DNA of 64,000 bases from Mycolicibacter heraklionensis. GTDB lineage: Bacteria; Actinomycetota; Actinomycetes; Mycobacteriales; Mycobacteriaceae. The stretch is from NCBI RefSeq assembly GCF_001021505.1, contig NZ_LDPO01000002.1, positions 310,001-374,000 on the forward strand, read 5' to 3'. Under the pieces are notes generated by a model. The model did no database searches, was not told where the DNA came from, and was given only the letters and a program-made list of their open reading frames with translations. Positions 22,610-30,905 of the stretch are shown in pieces; positions within the stretch are counted from its first letter, which is position 1; every line of letters begins with the position of its first letter. The position numbers and the translations under genes are program-made.

Positions 22610-23544
22610 ACTCAGCTGTCGCGGTGCGCTTGCGCGGGGTGCGCAAGCGTTACGGGACCGGTCCGTCTGCGATCGAAGCGGTCGCCGGCCTGGATTTCGA
22701 CGTACAGACCGCCGAAGTGTTCGCGCTACTCGGCCCGAACGGCGCCGGGAAGACGACCACGGTCGAGATGTGCGAGGGCTTCGTCCGCCCGGACGCCGGA
22801 ACCATCGAAGTGCTCGGCTTGGACCCGGTCGCCGACAATGACCGGCTTCGGGAGCGCATCGGCGTGATGTTGCAGGGCGGCGGCGGCTACCCGGCCGCCC
22901 GCGCCGGCGAGATGCTGAAGCTGGTGGCGTCGTATTCGGCCAACCCGCTGGACCCGCAGTGGCTGCTGGACACCCTGGGCCTGACCGATGCGGCGCGCAC
23001 CACCTATCGCCGGCTCTCCGGCGGGCAGCAGCAGCGGCTGGCGTTGGCCTGCGCCCTGGTCGGTCGGCCGGAATTGGTGTTCCTCGACGAGCCGACCGCG
23101 GGCATGGACGCCCACGCCCGGCTGCTGGTGTGGGAGCTGATCGACGCCTTGCGCCGCGACGGCGTGACCGTGGTGCTCACCACGCACCACCTGCGCGAGG
23201 CCGAAGAGCTGGCCGACCGGCTGCTGATCATCGACCACGGCGCGGTGGTCGCCGCCGGCACACCGGCGGAGTTGACCCGCAGCGGCGCGCAGGGGCAGCT
23301 GCGGTTCACCGCGCCGCCGCGGCTGGATCTGTCGTTGCTGATCACGGCGTTGCCGGAGGGCTATCGGGCCAGCGAGGTGCTGCCCGGTGAATACCTCGTC
23401 GAAGGAACGGTCGACCCTCAGGTGCTGGCGACCGTGACCTCCTGGTGCGCGCGCCTGGACGTGCTGGCCACCGCGCTGCGGGTCGAGCAGCGCAGCCTCG
23501 AGGACGTGTTCTTGGAGCTGACCGGACGGGAGCTACGCCCATGA
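22606..23544 (+). CDS. ABC exporter ATP-binding protein
   Basis: ATPase of a two-gene ABC-2 exporter, counterpart of Rv1458c. The 312 residues contain Walker A GPNGAGKTT (about 44-52), signature LSGGQQQR, Walker B LVFLDEPTAGMD and switch His in LTTHHLREA. A C-terminal regulatory extension of about 80 residues follows. GTG 22606 overlaps the mptB stop by four bases and the stop overlaps the permease ATG, so the three genes are translationally coupled. The cargo is unknown; the coupling to mptB and ctaA suggests an envelope or haem-related substrate, which is inference. Confidence 0.9.
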   Translation: MNSAVAVRLRGVRKRYGTGPSAIEAVAGLDFDVQTAEVFALLGPNGAGKTTTVEMCEGFVRPDAGTIEVLGLDPVADNDRLRERIGVMLQGGGGYPAARAGEMLKLVASYSANPLDPQWLLDTLGLTDAARTTYRRLSGGQQQRLALACALVGRPELVFLDEPTAGMDAHARLLVWELIDALRRDGVTVVLTTHHLREAEELADRLLIIDHGAVVAAGTPAELTRSGAQGQLRFTAPPRLDLSLLITALPEGYRASEVLPGEYLVEGTVDPQVLATVTSWCARLDVLATALRVEQRSLEDVFLELTGRELRP

Positions 23545-24332
23545 GTACCGACCAGCAGGTCTTCGCGCCCGGCACCTTCACCCCCGACCCTCGCCCGGCG
23601 AGGGTTCCGGCGATGCTCGCCGCGCAGTACCGGCTGGAGCTGACCCTGCTGCTGCGCAACGGCGAGCAGCTGCTGTTGACGATGTTCATTCCGATCACCC
23701 TGCTGATCGGTCTGACGGTGCTGCCGCTGGGCCCGTTCGGCGAGGGCCACGCCGAACGCGCCACCACCGTGCTGCCGGTGATCATGTCGCTGGCGGTGAT
23801 CGCCACCGCGTTCACCGGGCAGGCCATCGCCGTGGCGTTCGACCGGCGCTATGGGGCGCTGAAACGACTGGGCGCCACGGCGCTACCGGTGTGGGGCGTC
23901 ATCGCCGGCAAATCCCTGTCGGTGGCCACCGTGGTTCTGCTGCAGTCGGTGCTGCTCGGGGCGATCGGCGCTGCGCTGGGCTGGCGGCCGACCCTGGCCG
24001 GCCTGGGCCTGGGGGCGGTGGTCATCGCGCTGGGGACCGCCTGCTTCGCGGCGTTGGGCCTGCTGCTCGGGGGGAGCCTGCGCGCCGAGATTGTGCTGGC
24101 GGGCGCCAACCTGATGTGGTTCGTGTTCGGCGGGTTCTCCGCGCTGACCGTGGAGACCGACCTGGTTCCCGGCACGGTCCGCTGGCTCGCCCGGCTGACC
24201 CCCTCGGGGGCGCTCACCGAGGCGCTGGCACAGGCACTGAGCGTCTCGGTCGACTGGTTCGGTATCGCGGTGGTGACGGTGTGGGGTGTGCTGGCCGCCG
24301 TCGGTGCGGTGCGGTGGTTCCGGTTCAGCTGA
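23541..24332 (+). CDS. ABC-2 type exporter permease
   Basis: Membrane subunit of 263 residues with six predicted helices, the ABC-2 permease layout. The start at ATG 23541 overlaps the TGA of the ATPase gene (ATGA); the longer upstream frame is antisense-like noise inside the ATPase gene. Residue stretch FDRRYGALKRLGATALPVWGVIAGK is the typical coupling-helix region. It corresponds to Rv1457c and is followed by ctaA after 60 bp. Confidence 0.9.
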   Translation: MSTDQQVFAPGTFTPDPRPARVPAMLAAQYRLELTLLLRNGEQLLLTMFIPITLLIGLTVLPLGPFGEGHAERATTVLPVIMSLAVIATAFTGQAIAVAFDRRYGALKRLGATALPVWGVIAGKSLSVATVVLLQSVLLGAIGAALGWRPTLAGLGLGAVVIALGTACFAALGLLLGGSLRAEIVLAGANLMWFVFGGFSALTVETDLVPGTVRWLARLTPSGALTEALAQALSVSVDWFGIAVVTVWGVLAAVGAVRWFRFS

Positions 24333-24379
24333 CCCGACTACTCCAGCTGACCTACTACGGGATGTAGTTACCGATCCTC

Positions 24380-24385
24380 TACGAT
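24380..24385 (+). promoter_or_regulatory. -10 element TACGAT of leaderless ctaA transcript
   Basis: TACGAT ends 7 nt before the ctaA GTG at 24393. This spacing predicts that transcription begins at the start codon, giving ctaA its own promoter inside the mptB cluster. Confidence 0.55.
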
Positions 24386-24392
24386 CAGGCCC

Positions 24393-25343
24393 GTGGGACG
24401 GTTCCTGATGCGCCTGGTAGACCTGCTGCCCGAACCGGGCCTGCGGACCCAGCGATGGCTGGCCGCCGCCGTCGTCTTCACCCAGGGATTCATCTCGGTC
24501 ACCGGCGCGATCGTCCGCGTCACCGCGTCGGGGTTGGGTTGCCCGACGTGGCCGCAGTGCTTCCCGGGCAGCTACGTCCCGGTCGCCGTCTCGGAAGTCC
24601 CGCGGATTCATCAGGCCATCGAGTTCGGCAACCGCATGGTCACCTTCGCGGTCGTGATCACCGCGGCGCTGGCCGTGCTGGCCGTGATCCGAGCCCGACG
24701 GCGTACTGAAGTACTGGTCTATGCCTGGCTGATGCCCGGCTCCACGGTCTTGCAGGCGGTGATCGGCGGGATCACGGTACGCACCGGGCTGGCGTGGTGG
24801 ACCGTGGCCGTGCATCTGCTGGTCTCCATGCTGATGGTGTGGCTGGCGGTGCAGTTCTACGCGAAAGTCGGCCAGTCCGACGACGAGTCGGCGGTGGTGC
24901 GCTATCGGGTGCCGGCGCCGTTGCGCGGGTTGACCGCACTGTGCGCCGTCACGCTGGCCGCGGTGCTGGTGACCGGCACCCTGGTGACCGCCGCCGGGCC
25001 ACACGCCGGCGACAAGAGCGCGGCCCGCACGGTGGCCCGTCTCAAGGTGGAGGTCGCCACGCTCGCTCACCTGCACGAGTCACTGCTGATCGGATTCCTC
25101 GGACTGCTGGTGGGCCTGGCCTTCGGCCTGGCTGCGGTGCAGGCGGCCAAGCCGGTGATCCACCGGCTGGCGGTGGTGACCGTCCTGACCTTCGTTCAGG
25201 GGCTGATCGGCGTGGTGCAGTACTTCACCGGCGTTCCCGCCGTGCTGGTCACCCTGCACGTGGCGGGAGCGGTGCTGGTCACCGGCGCGACCGCGGCGCT
25301 ATGGGCGTCGCTGCGAGAGCGGACCCAGCCCGAGTCGCTCTAG
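24393..25343 (+). CDS. ctaA: Haem A synthase (COX15/CtaA)
   Basis: Integral membrane enzyme that oxidises the haem O methyl group to a formyl to make haem A for the aa3 oxidase. The 316 residues show eight membrane helices with the expected haem-ligand histidines in RIHQAIEFGNR, VAVHLLVS, LAHLHESLL and TLHVAGAVL. A Cys pair (GCPTWPQC) lies in the first extracytosolic loop. GTG 24393 is supported by a leaderless promoter. The last 45 bp overlap the convergent Rv1455-like gene. ctaB, which makes the haem O substrate, is 5.5 kb away. Confidence 0.92.
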   Translation: MGRFLMRLVDLLPEPGLRTQRWLAAAVVFTQGFISVTGAIVRVTASGLGCPTWPQCFPGSYVPVAVSEVPRIHQAIEFGNRMVTFAVVITAALAVLAVIRARRRTEVLVYAWLMPGSTVLQAVIGGITVRTGLAWWTVAVHLLVSMLMVWLAVQFYAKVGQSDDESAVVRYRVPAPLRGLTALCAVTLAAVLVTGTLVTAAGPHAGDKSAARTVARLKVEVATLAHLHESLLIGFLGLLVGLAFGLAAVQAAKPVIHRLAVVTVLTFVQGLIGVVQYFTGVPAVLVTLHVAGAVLVTGATAALWASLRERTQPESL

Positions 25344-26012
25344 CGCGGCCTCGACCTCGATGGCGAACCGGCGCTGCGCGCGGTCTCGTTCGTCGGCGTC
25401 GAGCTCGGCGAAACCCAGTTGCGGCGCAATCAAATCCAAGCTGATCAGGCGCACATCCGGGGCGCTCCCGGCTAGGTCTACCCGCGCGTAGAGCAACTCT
25501 TCGAGCCGGATGCTCAAGCGTTCGGCGGCCGACCGGAGAGCGGCACGTCCGACATCCCACAGTTCGAAGTCCGGGTCGGACCCTGCGGCGCCGAAGGCGT
25601 GCGATCGACCGGCGCCGAAAAACACCAGCGCGCTCACCTCGGCCGGTGGCCGTCCCGCCAACGTCGGCACCCCGTCGCACTGCAGGTCCGCCAGGTAGCG
25701 GCGGTCGGCGTTCCAGGCCACCGCTTCGGGCGGGTTGAGCAGGTGGGCCACCCGCGTCGTCCAGTTCATGAATTCGGCCTGCCGGGCGGGGTCGCCACCG
25801 GCCGTTCGCAGAATCACCAGGTCCGCTTCCAGCGTCTCGGCGTCGTCCCAGGGCAATCGGCGGGCGTGCAGCCCACGGTGACGCAGCGCCGCGACCAGGC
25901 CGGCGTCGTCATCGGCAGCCGCAGATGGCTCGACACCGTCGTGATGGCCGCCCCGCGGATCGACCGCCAGCACGATGCGCGGATGGAAGATGTCGGGCCG
26001 GGCCAGCTTCAT
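25299..26012 (-). CDS. Rv1455-like conserved protein
   Basis: Conserved protein of 237 residues, in the position of Rv1455 between ctaA and qor. Family function is unknown. The N-terminal half reads like a pre-ATP-grasp fold: IVLAVDP..., then LRTAGGDPARQAEFMNWTTRVAHLLNPPEAVAWNADRRYLADLQCDGVPT. The same order (WTTRVAHLLNP..NADRRYL) occurs in prokaryotic glutathione-synthetase-like ATP-grasp proteins. ATG 26012 is chosen because GAGG lies 5 nt before it and a -10 TATCAT at 26032-26037 would give a 13-nt leader; the ATG at 26045 lies upstream of that transcript start. Confidence 0.75.
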   Translation of the reverse strand: MKLARPDIFHPRIVLAVDPRGGHHDGVEPSAAADDDAGLVAALRHRGLHARRLPWDDAETLEADLVILRTAGGDPARQAEFMNWTTRVAHLLNPPEAVAWNADRRYLADLQCDGVPTLAGRPPAEVSALVFFGAGRSHAFGAAGSDPDFELWDVGRAALRSAAERLSIRLEELLYARVDLAGSAPDVRLISLDLIAPQLGFAELDADERDRAQRRFAIEVEAALERLGLGPLSQRRP

Positions 26013-26031
26013 GCAGACCTCACATTCGGAG

Positions 26032-26037
26032 ATGATA
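26032..26037 (-). promoter_or_regulatory. -10 element TATCAT for the Rv1455-like gene
   Basis: TATCAT on the minus strand would start transcription near 26025, 13 nt upstream of ATG 26012. It overlaps the region immediately before the divergent qor start, so the two promoters share about 15 bp. Confidence 0.4.
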
Positions 26038-26043
26038 GTCACC

Positions 26044-27027
26044 ATGCACGCCGTGGAAGTGGCCGCGACAGGCGGCCCCGAGGTTTTGAACTATGTCGAC
26101 AGACCACAGCCCTCCCCTGCCTCCGGTGAGGTGTTGATCCGGGTCGAGGCCGCCGGGGTCAACTACATCGACACGTATTTCCGCTCCGGGATCTACCCCG
26201 CTGAGCTGCCGTTCGTGGTCGGCAACGAGGCCGCGGGAACGGTCGCCGAGGTGGGCGCGGGAGTGACCGCACTGGCGGTGGGTGATCGCGTGGTGACGGC
26301 GGCTGCGACCGGCGCCTACGCCCAATACTGCACGGCACCAGCGTCTTTGACGGCGCTGATCCCGGACGGCGTCGAGGCCGGTGTGGCGGCGGCCGCGCTG
26401 CTCAAGGGCTTGACTGCGCACTATCTGATCAAGTCGGTGTATCCCGTGCAGCCCGGCGACACCGTGTTGTTGCATGCCGGCGCCGGAGGGGTGGGCCTGA
26501 TCCTCACCCAATGGGCCACCGCGCTCGGCGCCCGGGTGATCACCACCGTCTCGAGTCCGTCCAAGGCCGCATTGTCGCGGCAAGCCGGCGCCGTGGAAGT
26601 GCTCGACTACCCCGGCTCGGCCCCCGGGGACGCCGCGGCCTTCGGCGCCCGGGTCCGGGAGTTGGCCGACGGCGGGGTGGCCGCCGTGTACGACGGGGTG
26701 GGTGCGACGACGTTCGACGCCAGCCTGGCCAGCCTCGCGGTGCGGGGCACCTTGGCGCTGTTCGGCGCGGCCAGCGGCCCGGTGCCGCCCGTCGACCCGC
26801 AGCGGCTCAATGCCGCCGGATCGGTCTACCTGACACGCCCCAACCTGGCTCACTTCACCCGAACCGCACCGGAATTCACCTGGCGCGCGGGCGAGCTGTT
26901 CGAGGCTGTCGGCAACGGCACCGTCACGGTGACGGTGAGCCGGCACTACCCGCTGGCCGACGCGGCCCAAGCCCACCGCGATCTGCAGGGCCGCCACACG
27001 GTCGGCTCGATCGTGCTCGACGCCTAG
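26044..27027 (+). CDS. qor: Quinone oxidoreductase (zeta-crystallin type MDR)
   Basis: NADPH:quinone reductase of the medium-chain dehydrogenase family without structural zinc, 327 residues. The catalytic domain contains GVNYIDTYFRSGIYP near the N-terminus and the Rossmann segment LLHAGAGGVGLILTQWA near 143. ATG 26044 gives HAVEVAATGGPEVLNYVDRP, the family start. It corresponds to Rv1454c. Its stop codon overlaps the stop of the convergent PPE gene. Confidence 0.92.
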   Translation: MHAVEVAATGGPEVLNYVDRPQPSPASGEVLIRVEAAGVNYIDTYFRSGIYPAELPFVVGNEAAGTVAEVGAGVTALAVGDRVVTAAATGAYAQYCTAPASLTALIPDGVEAGVAAAALLKGLTAHYLIKSVYPVQPGDTVLLHAGAGGVGLILTQWATALGARVITTVSSPSKAALSRQAGAVEVLDYPGSAPGDAAAFGARVRELADGGVAAVYDGVGATTFDASLASLAVRGTLALFGAASGPVPPVDPQRLNAAGSVYLTRPNLAHFTRTAPEFTWRAGELFEAVGNGTVTVTVSRHYPLADAAQAHRDLQGRHTVGSIVLDA

Positions 27028-28640
27028 CGGGAATCGTTCCAGGTTTCGGGCAGCAGCGGCAGCCGGGGGCCATCGGCGAACTCGTCTCCCGCCAGCCGGG
27101 TCAGCCCGGTCGGCCGGGATTGGTCGGTGCGCACCGCCCCGGCGCGTCCCAGATCGCCGGCGCCGTGATCCGACGCCGGTGTCGGTCCCCAGTCCGGGCT
27201 GACACCGACCGTCAGATCCATCACCGCATCGTCGTGGCCCGGTCTGGTCTTGCGCCGGCGAAGGCGCTTGGACCGACGGGCGTCTGCTGCCGCGGCCGCT
27301 GAGGCGGTCTCCGGCGTCGGCGACTTCTTCCTGGCGCTGTCCGCGGCGCTGGCGTGGGCTCCCAACCCCGACCCGAAGTCGATGCCGGGCCCGCCGCCGA
27401 CGAGGTAGGGCACCAGCGGCGCGCTCGCGGGCACAGCCGCCGGCGGCGCGGGCGCCGGAGCCGGCGGGCTCGCACCGGCCGGAACGCCGGCCGGCGGCCC
27501 GGCGGGCGGGCCGGCAGGCGGTGCCATGACGGGTGACCCGACCGCGACGCCGGGTACGTCGGTGGCGAACACCGGGGGCGCCGGGGCCGCGACCACGCCT
27601 CCCGGCGCCGGCAGACCCAGTCCCGCCAGACCGGCGAGGCCGCCCAGAGTGCCGGCGGGGGCCACCACCGCACCTGCCGCGGCGACGAACAGCGCCGGGG
27701 ACTGACTGATCGTCGTCGCCAACTGGGCGATGTGGGTCGGCCAGTCGAAGAGCGCCAGCGCCGCAAGGTATTGCAGCGCCGGAATGATCTGGCTCGGGTC
27801 TTGGGTGATGTTGAGGAAGTCCTCGAACAGCTCGAGGGACCGCGCGAGGTACCAGATCGGTTGCGCGGCATTGGAATAGTAGTCGTAGACCTGGCCATTG
27901 AGGGTGCCGGCAGCGGGATTCCAATTGATGCCGAAGTTCTGCAGGAAGTGCGAGACGGCGGTGGTCAGGGCGTTGGAGATCATCGGGTCGTGCGCGGTCA
28001 CACCGTCTTGGATGCCCAGACTTTTCAGGATCGGATCGAGGAAGTCGAGCAACCCCTGCAGCGGATTGCCCGACGATTCCGACGTCGATGAGGACGCGGC
28101 CGATTTCTGGATCGGGACCGTCGCAGTAACGCTGGGGGCCGCTGCGACCGCGGTTTCGCAGACCGCCTGATAGGTCGCCATCGTGGTGGCGGCCTGCACC
28201 CACATCCGGAAGTAGTCGGCTTCGTTGAGGGCGATGGGAATGGTGTTGACACCAAAGAAGTTGGTCGCGACCAACACCCCGTGGGTGGCGTGATTGGCGG
28301 CCAGCTCCGGGAGCGTCGGCATCGCCGCCAGCGCGGCGGCATAAGCCGCCGCCGCCTGTTCGTGTGCGGCTGCCATCCGGGCGCTGTCGGCCCCGGCCCG
28401 ATACAGCCACGCCAGATACGGCAGATGCGCCGACTGGTACTGCTCACCGGCGACACCGCGCCACAGCCCGGCCGCCACCGATGCCAGCAGGGCGGTCAGA
28501 TCCTGCGCCGTTGCGGTGTATTCCGTGCTCAGCGACGACCACGCGCCCGCGGCAGCGAGCAGCGGGCCGGGGCCGGGACCGGAACTGAGCAGCGTGGCAT
28601 GCACTTCCGGCGGAGACGCCATCCACATCGGCCCGAACAC
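27024..28640 (-). CDS. PPE family protein, PPW subgroup (copy A)
   Basis: Mycobacterial PPE protein of 538 residues, expected to be secreted or surface-exposed through a type VII system. The N-terminal domain (1-180) has Pro10-Pro11-Glu12, the WxG turn Trp60-Arg-Gly62 and the conserved LAANHATHGVLVATNFFGVNTIPIALNEADY block. The middle is followed by a Pro/Ala/Gly-rich stretch. A strongly basic segment, DARRSKRLRRRKTRPG, precedes VMDLTVGVSPDW, and the end carries PxxPxxW (PLLPETW, 528-534). The GFxGT motif is degenerate here. It resembles the PPE2/PPE3 group. No PE gene is adjacent. Confidence 0.9.
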   Translation of the reverse strand: MFGPMWMASPPEVHATLLSSGPGPGPLLAAAGAWSSLSTEYTATAQDLTALLASVAAGLWRGVAGEQYQSAHLPYLAWLYRAGADSARMAAAHEQAAAAYAAALAAMPTLPELAANHATHGVLVATNFFGVNTIPIALNEADYFRMWVQAATTMATYQAVCETAVAAAPSVTATVPIQKSAASSSTSESSGNPLQGLLDFLDPILKSLGIQDGVTAHDPMISNALTTAVSHFLQNFGINWNPAAGTLNGQVYDYYSNAAQPIWYLARSLELFEDFLNITQDPSQIIPALQYLAALALFDWPTHIAQLATTISQSPALFVAAAGAVVAPAGTLGGLAGLAGLGLPAPGGVVAAPAPPVFATDVPGVAVGSPVMAPPAGPPAGPPAGVPAGASPPAPAPAPPAAVPASAPLVPYLVGGGPGIDFGSGLGAHASAADSARKKSPTPETASAAAAADARRSKRLRRRKTRPGHDDAVMDLTVGVSPDWGPTPASDHGAGDLGRAGAVRTDQSRPTGLTRLAGDEFADGPRLPLLPETWNDSR

Positions 28641-28684
28641 AAGGATTCACTCTAGCGAATCTATAGTTTCGGGTCGCCGAACTC

Positions 28685-30259
28685 CTACCCTTTTTCGTCC
28701 GGCCAACTGCCCGGCAGCAAGGGCAGGCGCGGCGCGTCGTCGAAGGCACCGCCGGAGGACACCGTCAGCCCCCCGGCCGGGGTACCGTCGCGGGCCCCCG
28801 TCCCCGCGAATCCGGTTGCCCCTTGTGACGACGCTGTCACGCCGGGATCGTCCGGGTCAGCCCAGTCCGGTGTCACTTCGACGTTGAGGTCCATGACGAC
28901 GTCGCCGGGCCGGTGCAGCTTGGCTCGCCGGCGACGTCGGGCCCGCTGCTGGTCGCGCTCGGCCGCGGTGGCCGCAGCGGCAGCCGCCGAACCGCGCCGC
29001 TCGGAGGCCTTGCGTGACGCGCCGGCGCCGACGGGCATGCCGGACCCGGTGCCGATGCCGGGCGGACCGAGCAGATACGGCGGGAAGAACGGCGCGGCGC
29101 CCGGCGGCGGGGGCGGCGGCGCCGGAGGGGGACCGCTGATGCCAGCCGCCGCGGGGGCCGGCGCCGGAGCCGGGGCCGGGGCCGGCGCCGACGGAATCGC
29201 CGGTGCCGGCGCTCCTGCTGAGGCCGATCCGAACCCGGCAAAGGCATCGGGAGCGGTGTCCAGCGGCAGCGGCGCGAGGGGCTGCGGAAGGCCTGCCAAC
29301 CCGGCCAGCCCGGCGAAACCTCCCACCGCGCCCACCGGAGCGACCAGCACGCCGATCGCGGCGGCGAACAACTGGGGCGACTGGGCCAGCCAGGAGCCGA
29401 TCTCGGCGAGGTGCGTGGGCCAGTCGAACTCGGCGAGCTGAACCAGGTATTGGAACGCCAGCGCGGGGTTCTGCTGGAAATTCACGCCGAGCTGCTGGAA
29501 GTCCTCGAACAGTTCCAGGGCCCGCACCAGCCAGAACATCGGCTGGTTGGGATCGGCATACTCGTCGTAGGGAATCCCGTTCATCATCGCGTGGGCGGGA
29601 TCCCAGTTGATCTGACCGTTGCTGGCGGTCTGCAGGATCTTGGCGATCAGCTGGTCCAGCGGATCGTTGACGGTGGGGTCGGTGCCCTCGTCGTCATCGG
29701 CGGGTTGCGCATCGGCCTTGACGATCGGGGGCGCCGCCGGCGTGTGCGGCACCGAGGCCACCGCCGCACCGCCGACCGCTTGATAGGTTGCCATCGTCGC
29801 CGCGGCCTGCACCCACATCCGCACGTAGTCGGCCTCGTTGAGCGCAATCGGAATCGTATTGATCCCAAAGAAATTCGTCGCCACCAATACCCCGTGGGTG
29901 GCGTGGTTGGCGGCCAGTTCCGGCAGCGTCGGCATCGTGGCCAGCGCGCTGACGTAGGCCCCGGCGGCCGTCTCGTACTGGGCCGCGGTCGCCACGCTGT
30001 CAGCGCTCGCTTGCGTCAGCCACGCCAAGTACGGCGCATGAGCCGCCACATACGCCTGCGCACTGGGACCTTGCCACGCCCCGGCCTGCACCGACCCCAG
30101 CAGCGCCAGGAGTTCATCAGCGGCGTCGGTGTACTCGGCTCCCAGCGCCGACCACGCGGACGCGGACGCCAGCAGTGGGCCGGGCCCCACTCCGGCGCTC
30201 AGCAAGGCGGAGTGCACCTCCGGAGGAGATGCCATCCATGCCGGCGCCGGGGCGGTCAC
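28685..30259 (-). CDS. PPE family protein, PPW subgroup (copy B)
   Basis: PPE protein of 524 residues from GTG 30259 (TAPAPAWMASPPEV), a start like that of PPE2/PPE3. It carries Pro12-Pro13-Glu14, WxG at Trp62-Gln-Gly64, a long Pro/Ala/Gly tract and a basic cluster QQRARRRRRAKLHRPGD. The C-terminus has VMDLNVEVTPDW, an intact GFAGT (483-487) and PLLPGSW (513-519), so it belongs to the PPE-PPW subfamily. It is a tandem paralogue of copy A, 44 bp away. A Fur/Zur-like box lies 24 bp upstream of the start, pointing to zinc control. Confidence 0.9.
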   Translation of the reverse strand: MTAPAPAWMASPPEVHSALLSAGVGPGPLLASASAWSALGAEYTDAADELLALLGSVQAGAWQGPSAQAYVAAHAPYLAWLTQASADSVATAAQYETAAGAYVSALATMPTLPELAANHATHGVLVATNFFGINTIPIALNEADYVRMWVQAAATMATYQAVGGAAVASVPHTPAAPPIVKADAQPADDDEGTDPTVNDPLDQLIAKILQTASNGQINWDPAHAMMNGIPYDEYADPNQPMFWLVRALELFEDFQQLGVNFQQNPALAFQYLVQLAEFDWPTHLAEIGSWLAQSPQLFAAAIGVLVAPVGAVGGFAGLAGLAGLPQPLAPLPLDTAPDAFAGFGSASAGAPAPAIPSAPAPAPAPAPAPAAAGISGPPPAPPPPPPGAAPFFPPYLLGPPGIGTGSGMPVGAGASRKASERRGSAAAAAATAAERDQQRARRRRRAKLHRPGDVVMDLNVEVTPDWADPDDPGVTASSQGATGFAGTGARDGTPAGGLTVSSGGAFDDAPRLPLLPGSWPDEKG

Positions 30260-30282
30260 GGCCGACCGCTCAACGGACTGTT

Positions 30283-30301
30283 GAACATGATTTTCATTAT
30301 C
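30283..30301 (-). promoter_or_regulatory. Fur/Zur-like box upstream of PPE copy B
   Basis: On the minus strand GATAATGAAAATCATGTTC matches the classical 19-bp Fur consensus at 16 positions. It overlaps a GATAAT -10-like element and ends 24 bp before the PPE start. In M. tuberculosis Zur (FurB) controls the ESX-3 locus, which includes PPE genes, so zinc is the more likely signal than iron. The site is AT-rich in an otherwise GC-rich region. Confidence 0.55.
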
Positions 30302-30404
30302 GACAATTGAATACCCGCTGCGACGGTCAACGCAAGAGACACCACCTCCGCGTTGCCTCAGATGACGGCGTGATGTGAATGACCCGACTGGCACGATCAG
30401 TCAC

Positions 30405-30905
30405 ATGCCAACTCCACAGTTCATCGTCGACCTCCGCACCCACATCGGCCATGCCCCGCTGTGGCTGATCGGTGTGACGGCAGTGGTTATCCGCGGCGAC
30501 GACGTGCTACTCGTCGAACGCGCCGACAACGGCATCTGGGCGCCGGTGACCGGGATCGTCGACCCAGGAGAAGAGCCGGCTCACGCCGCCGTCCGGGAGG
30601 TCGCCGAGGAGACCGGTGTCACCGCGGCGCCCGAGCGGCTGGCCTGGGTGCACGTCACCCCACCCATCACCCACGTCAACGGCGATCAGGCGCAGTACCT
30701 CGACCATGTCTTCGTGATGCGCTGGGTGGCGGGCGAGCCCTACCCCGCCGACGACGAGAGCACCGACGCGCGCTGGTACCCGTGCACCGCTCTACCCGAC
30801 ATGCCCGAGCGGATGCGGATGCGTATCAGCGCCGCGCTCGACCCGAGCCGGGAAACCCAATTCGAATGGAGCGAGGAGCCTAGAACAGGGTGGGCAGGCC
30901 GATGA
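30405..30905 (+). CDS. NUDIX hydrolase
   Basis: Pyrophosphohydrolase of 166 residues with a complete Nudix box: Gly-5x-Glu-7x-Arg-Glu-x-x-Glu-Glu-x-Gly in [20 protein letters not shown] followed by TG. The substrate (nucleotide, sugar nucleotide or coenzyme) is not determined. ATG 30405 is chosen; an in-frame GTG at 30375 would add ten residues. The last 26 bp overlap the end of the convergent ctaB gene. Confidence 0.85.
   Translation: MPTPQFIVDLRTHIGHAPLWLIGVTAVVIRGDDVLLVERADNGIWAPVTGIVDPGEEPAHAAVREVAEETGVTAAPERLAWVHVTPPITHVNGDQAQYLDHVFVMRWVAGEPYPADDESTDARWYPCTALPDMPERMRMRISAALDPSRETQFEWSEEPRTGWAGR

Noticed and set aside
27400..27560. Short Pro/Ala/Gly repeats in PPE copy A as a tandem DNA repeat
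   Set aside because: This is ordinary low-complexity PPE sequence; the units are irregular at the DNA level.
26020..28410. A 796-codon minus-strand frame over qor and PPE copy A
   Set aside because: It overlaps two well-supported genes in another frame and is Arg/Gly-rich noise.
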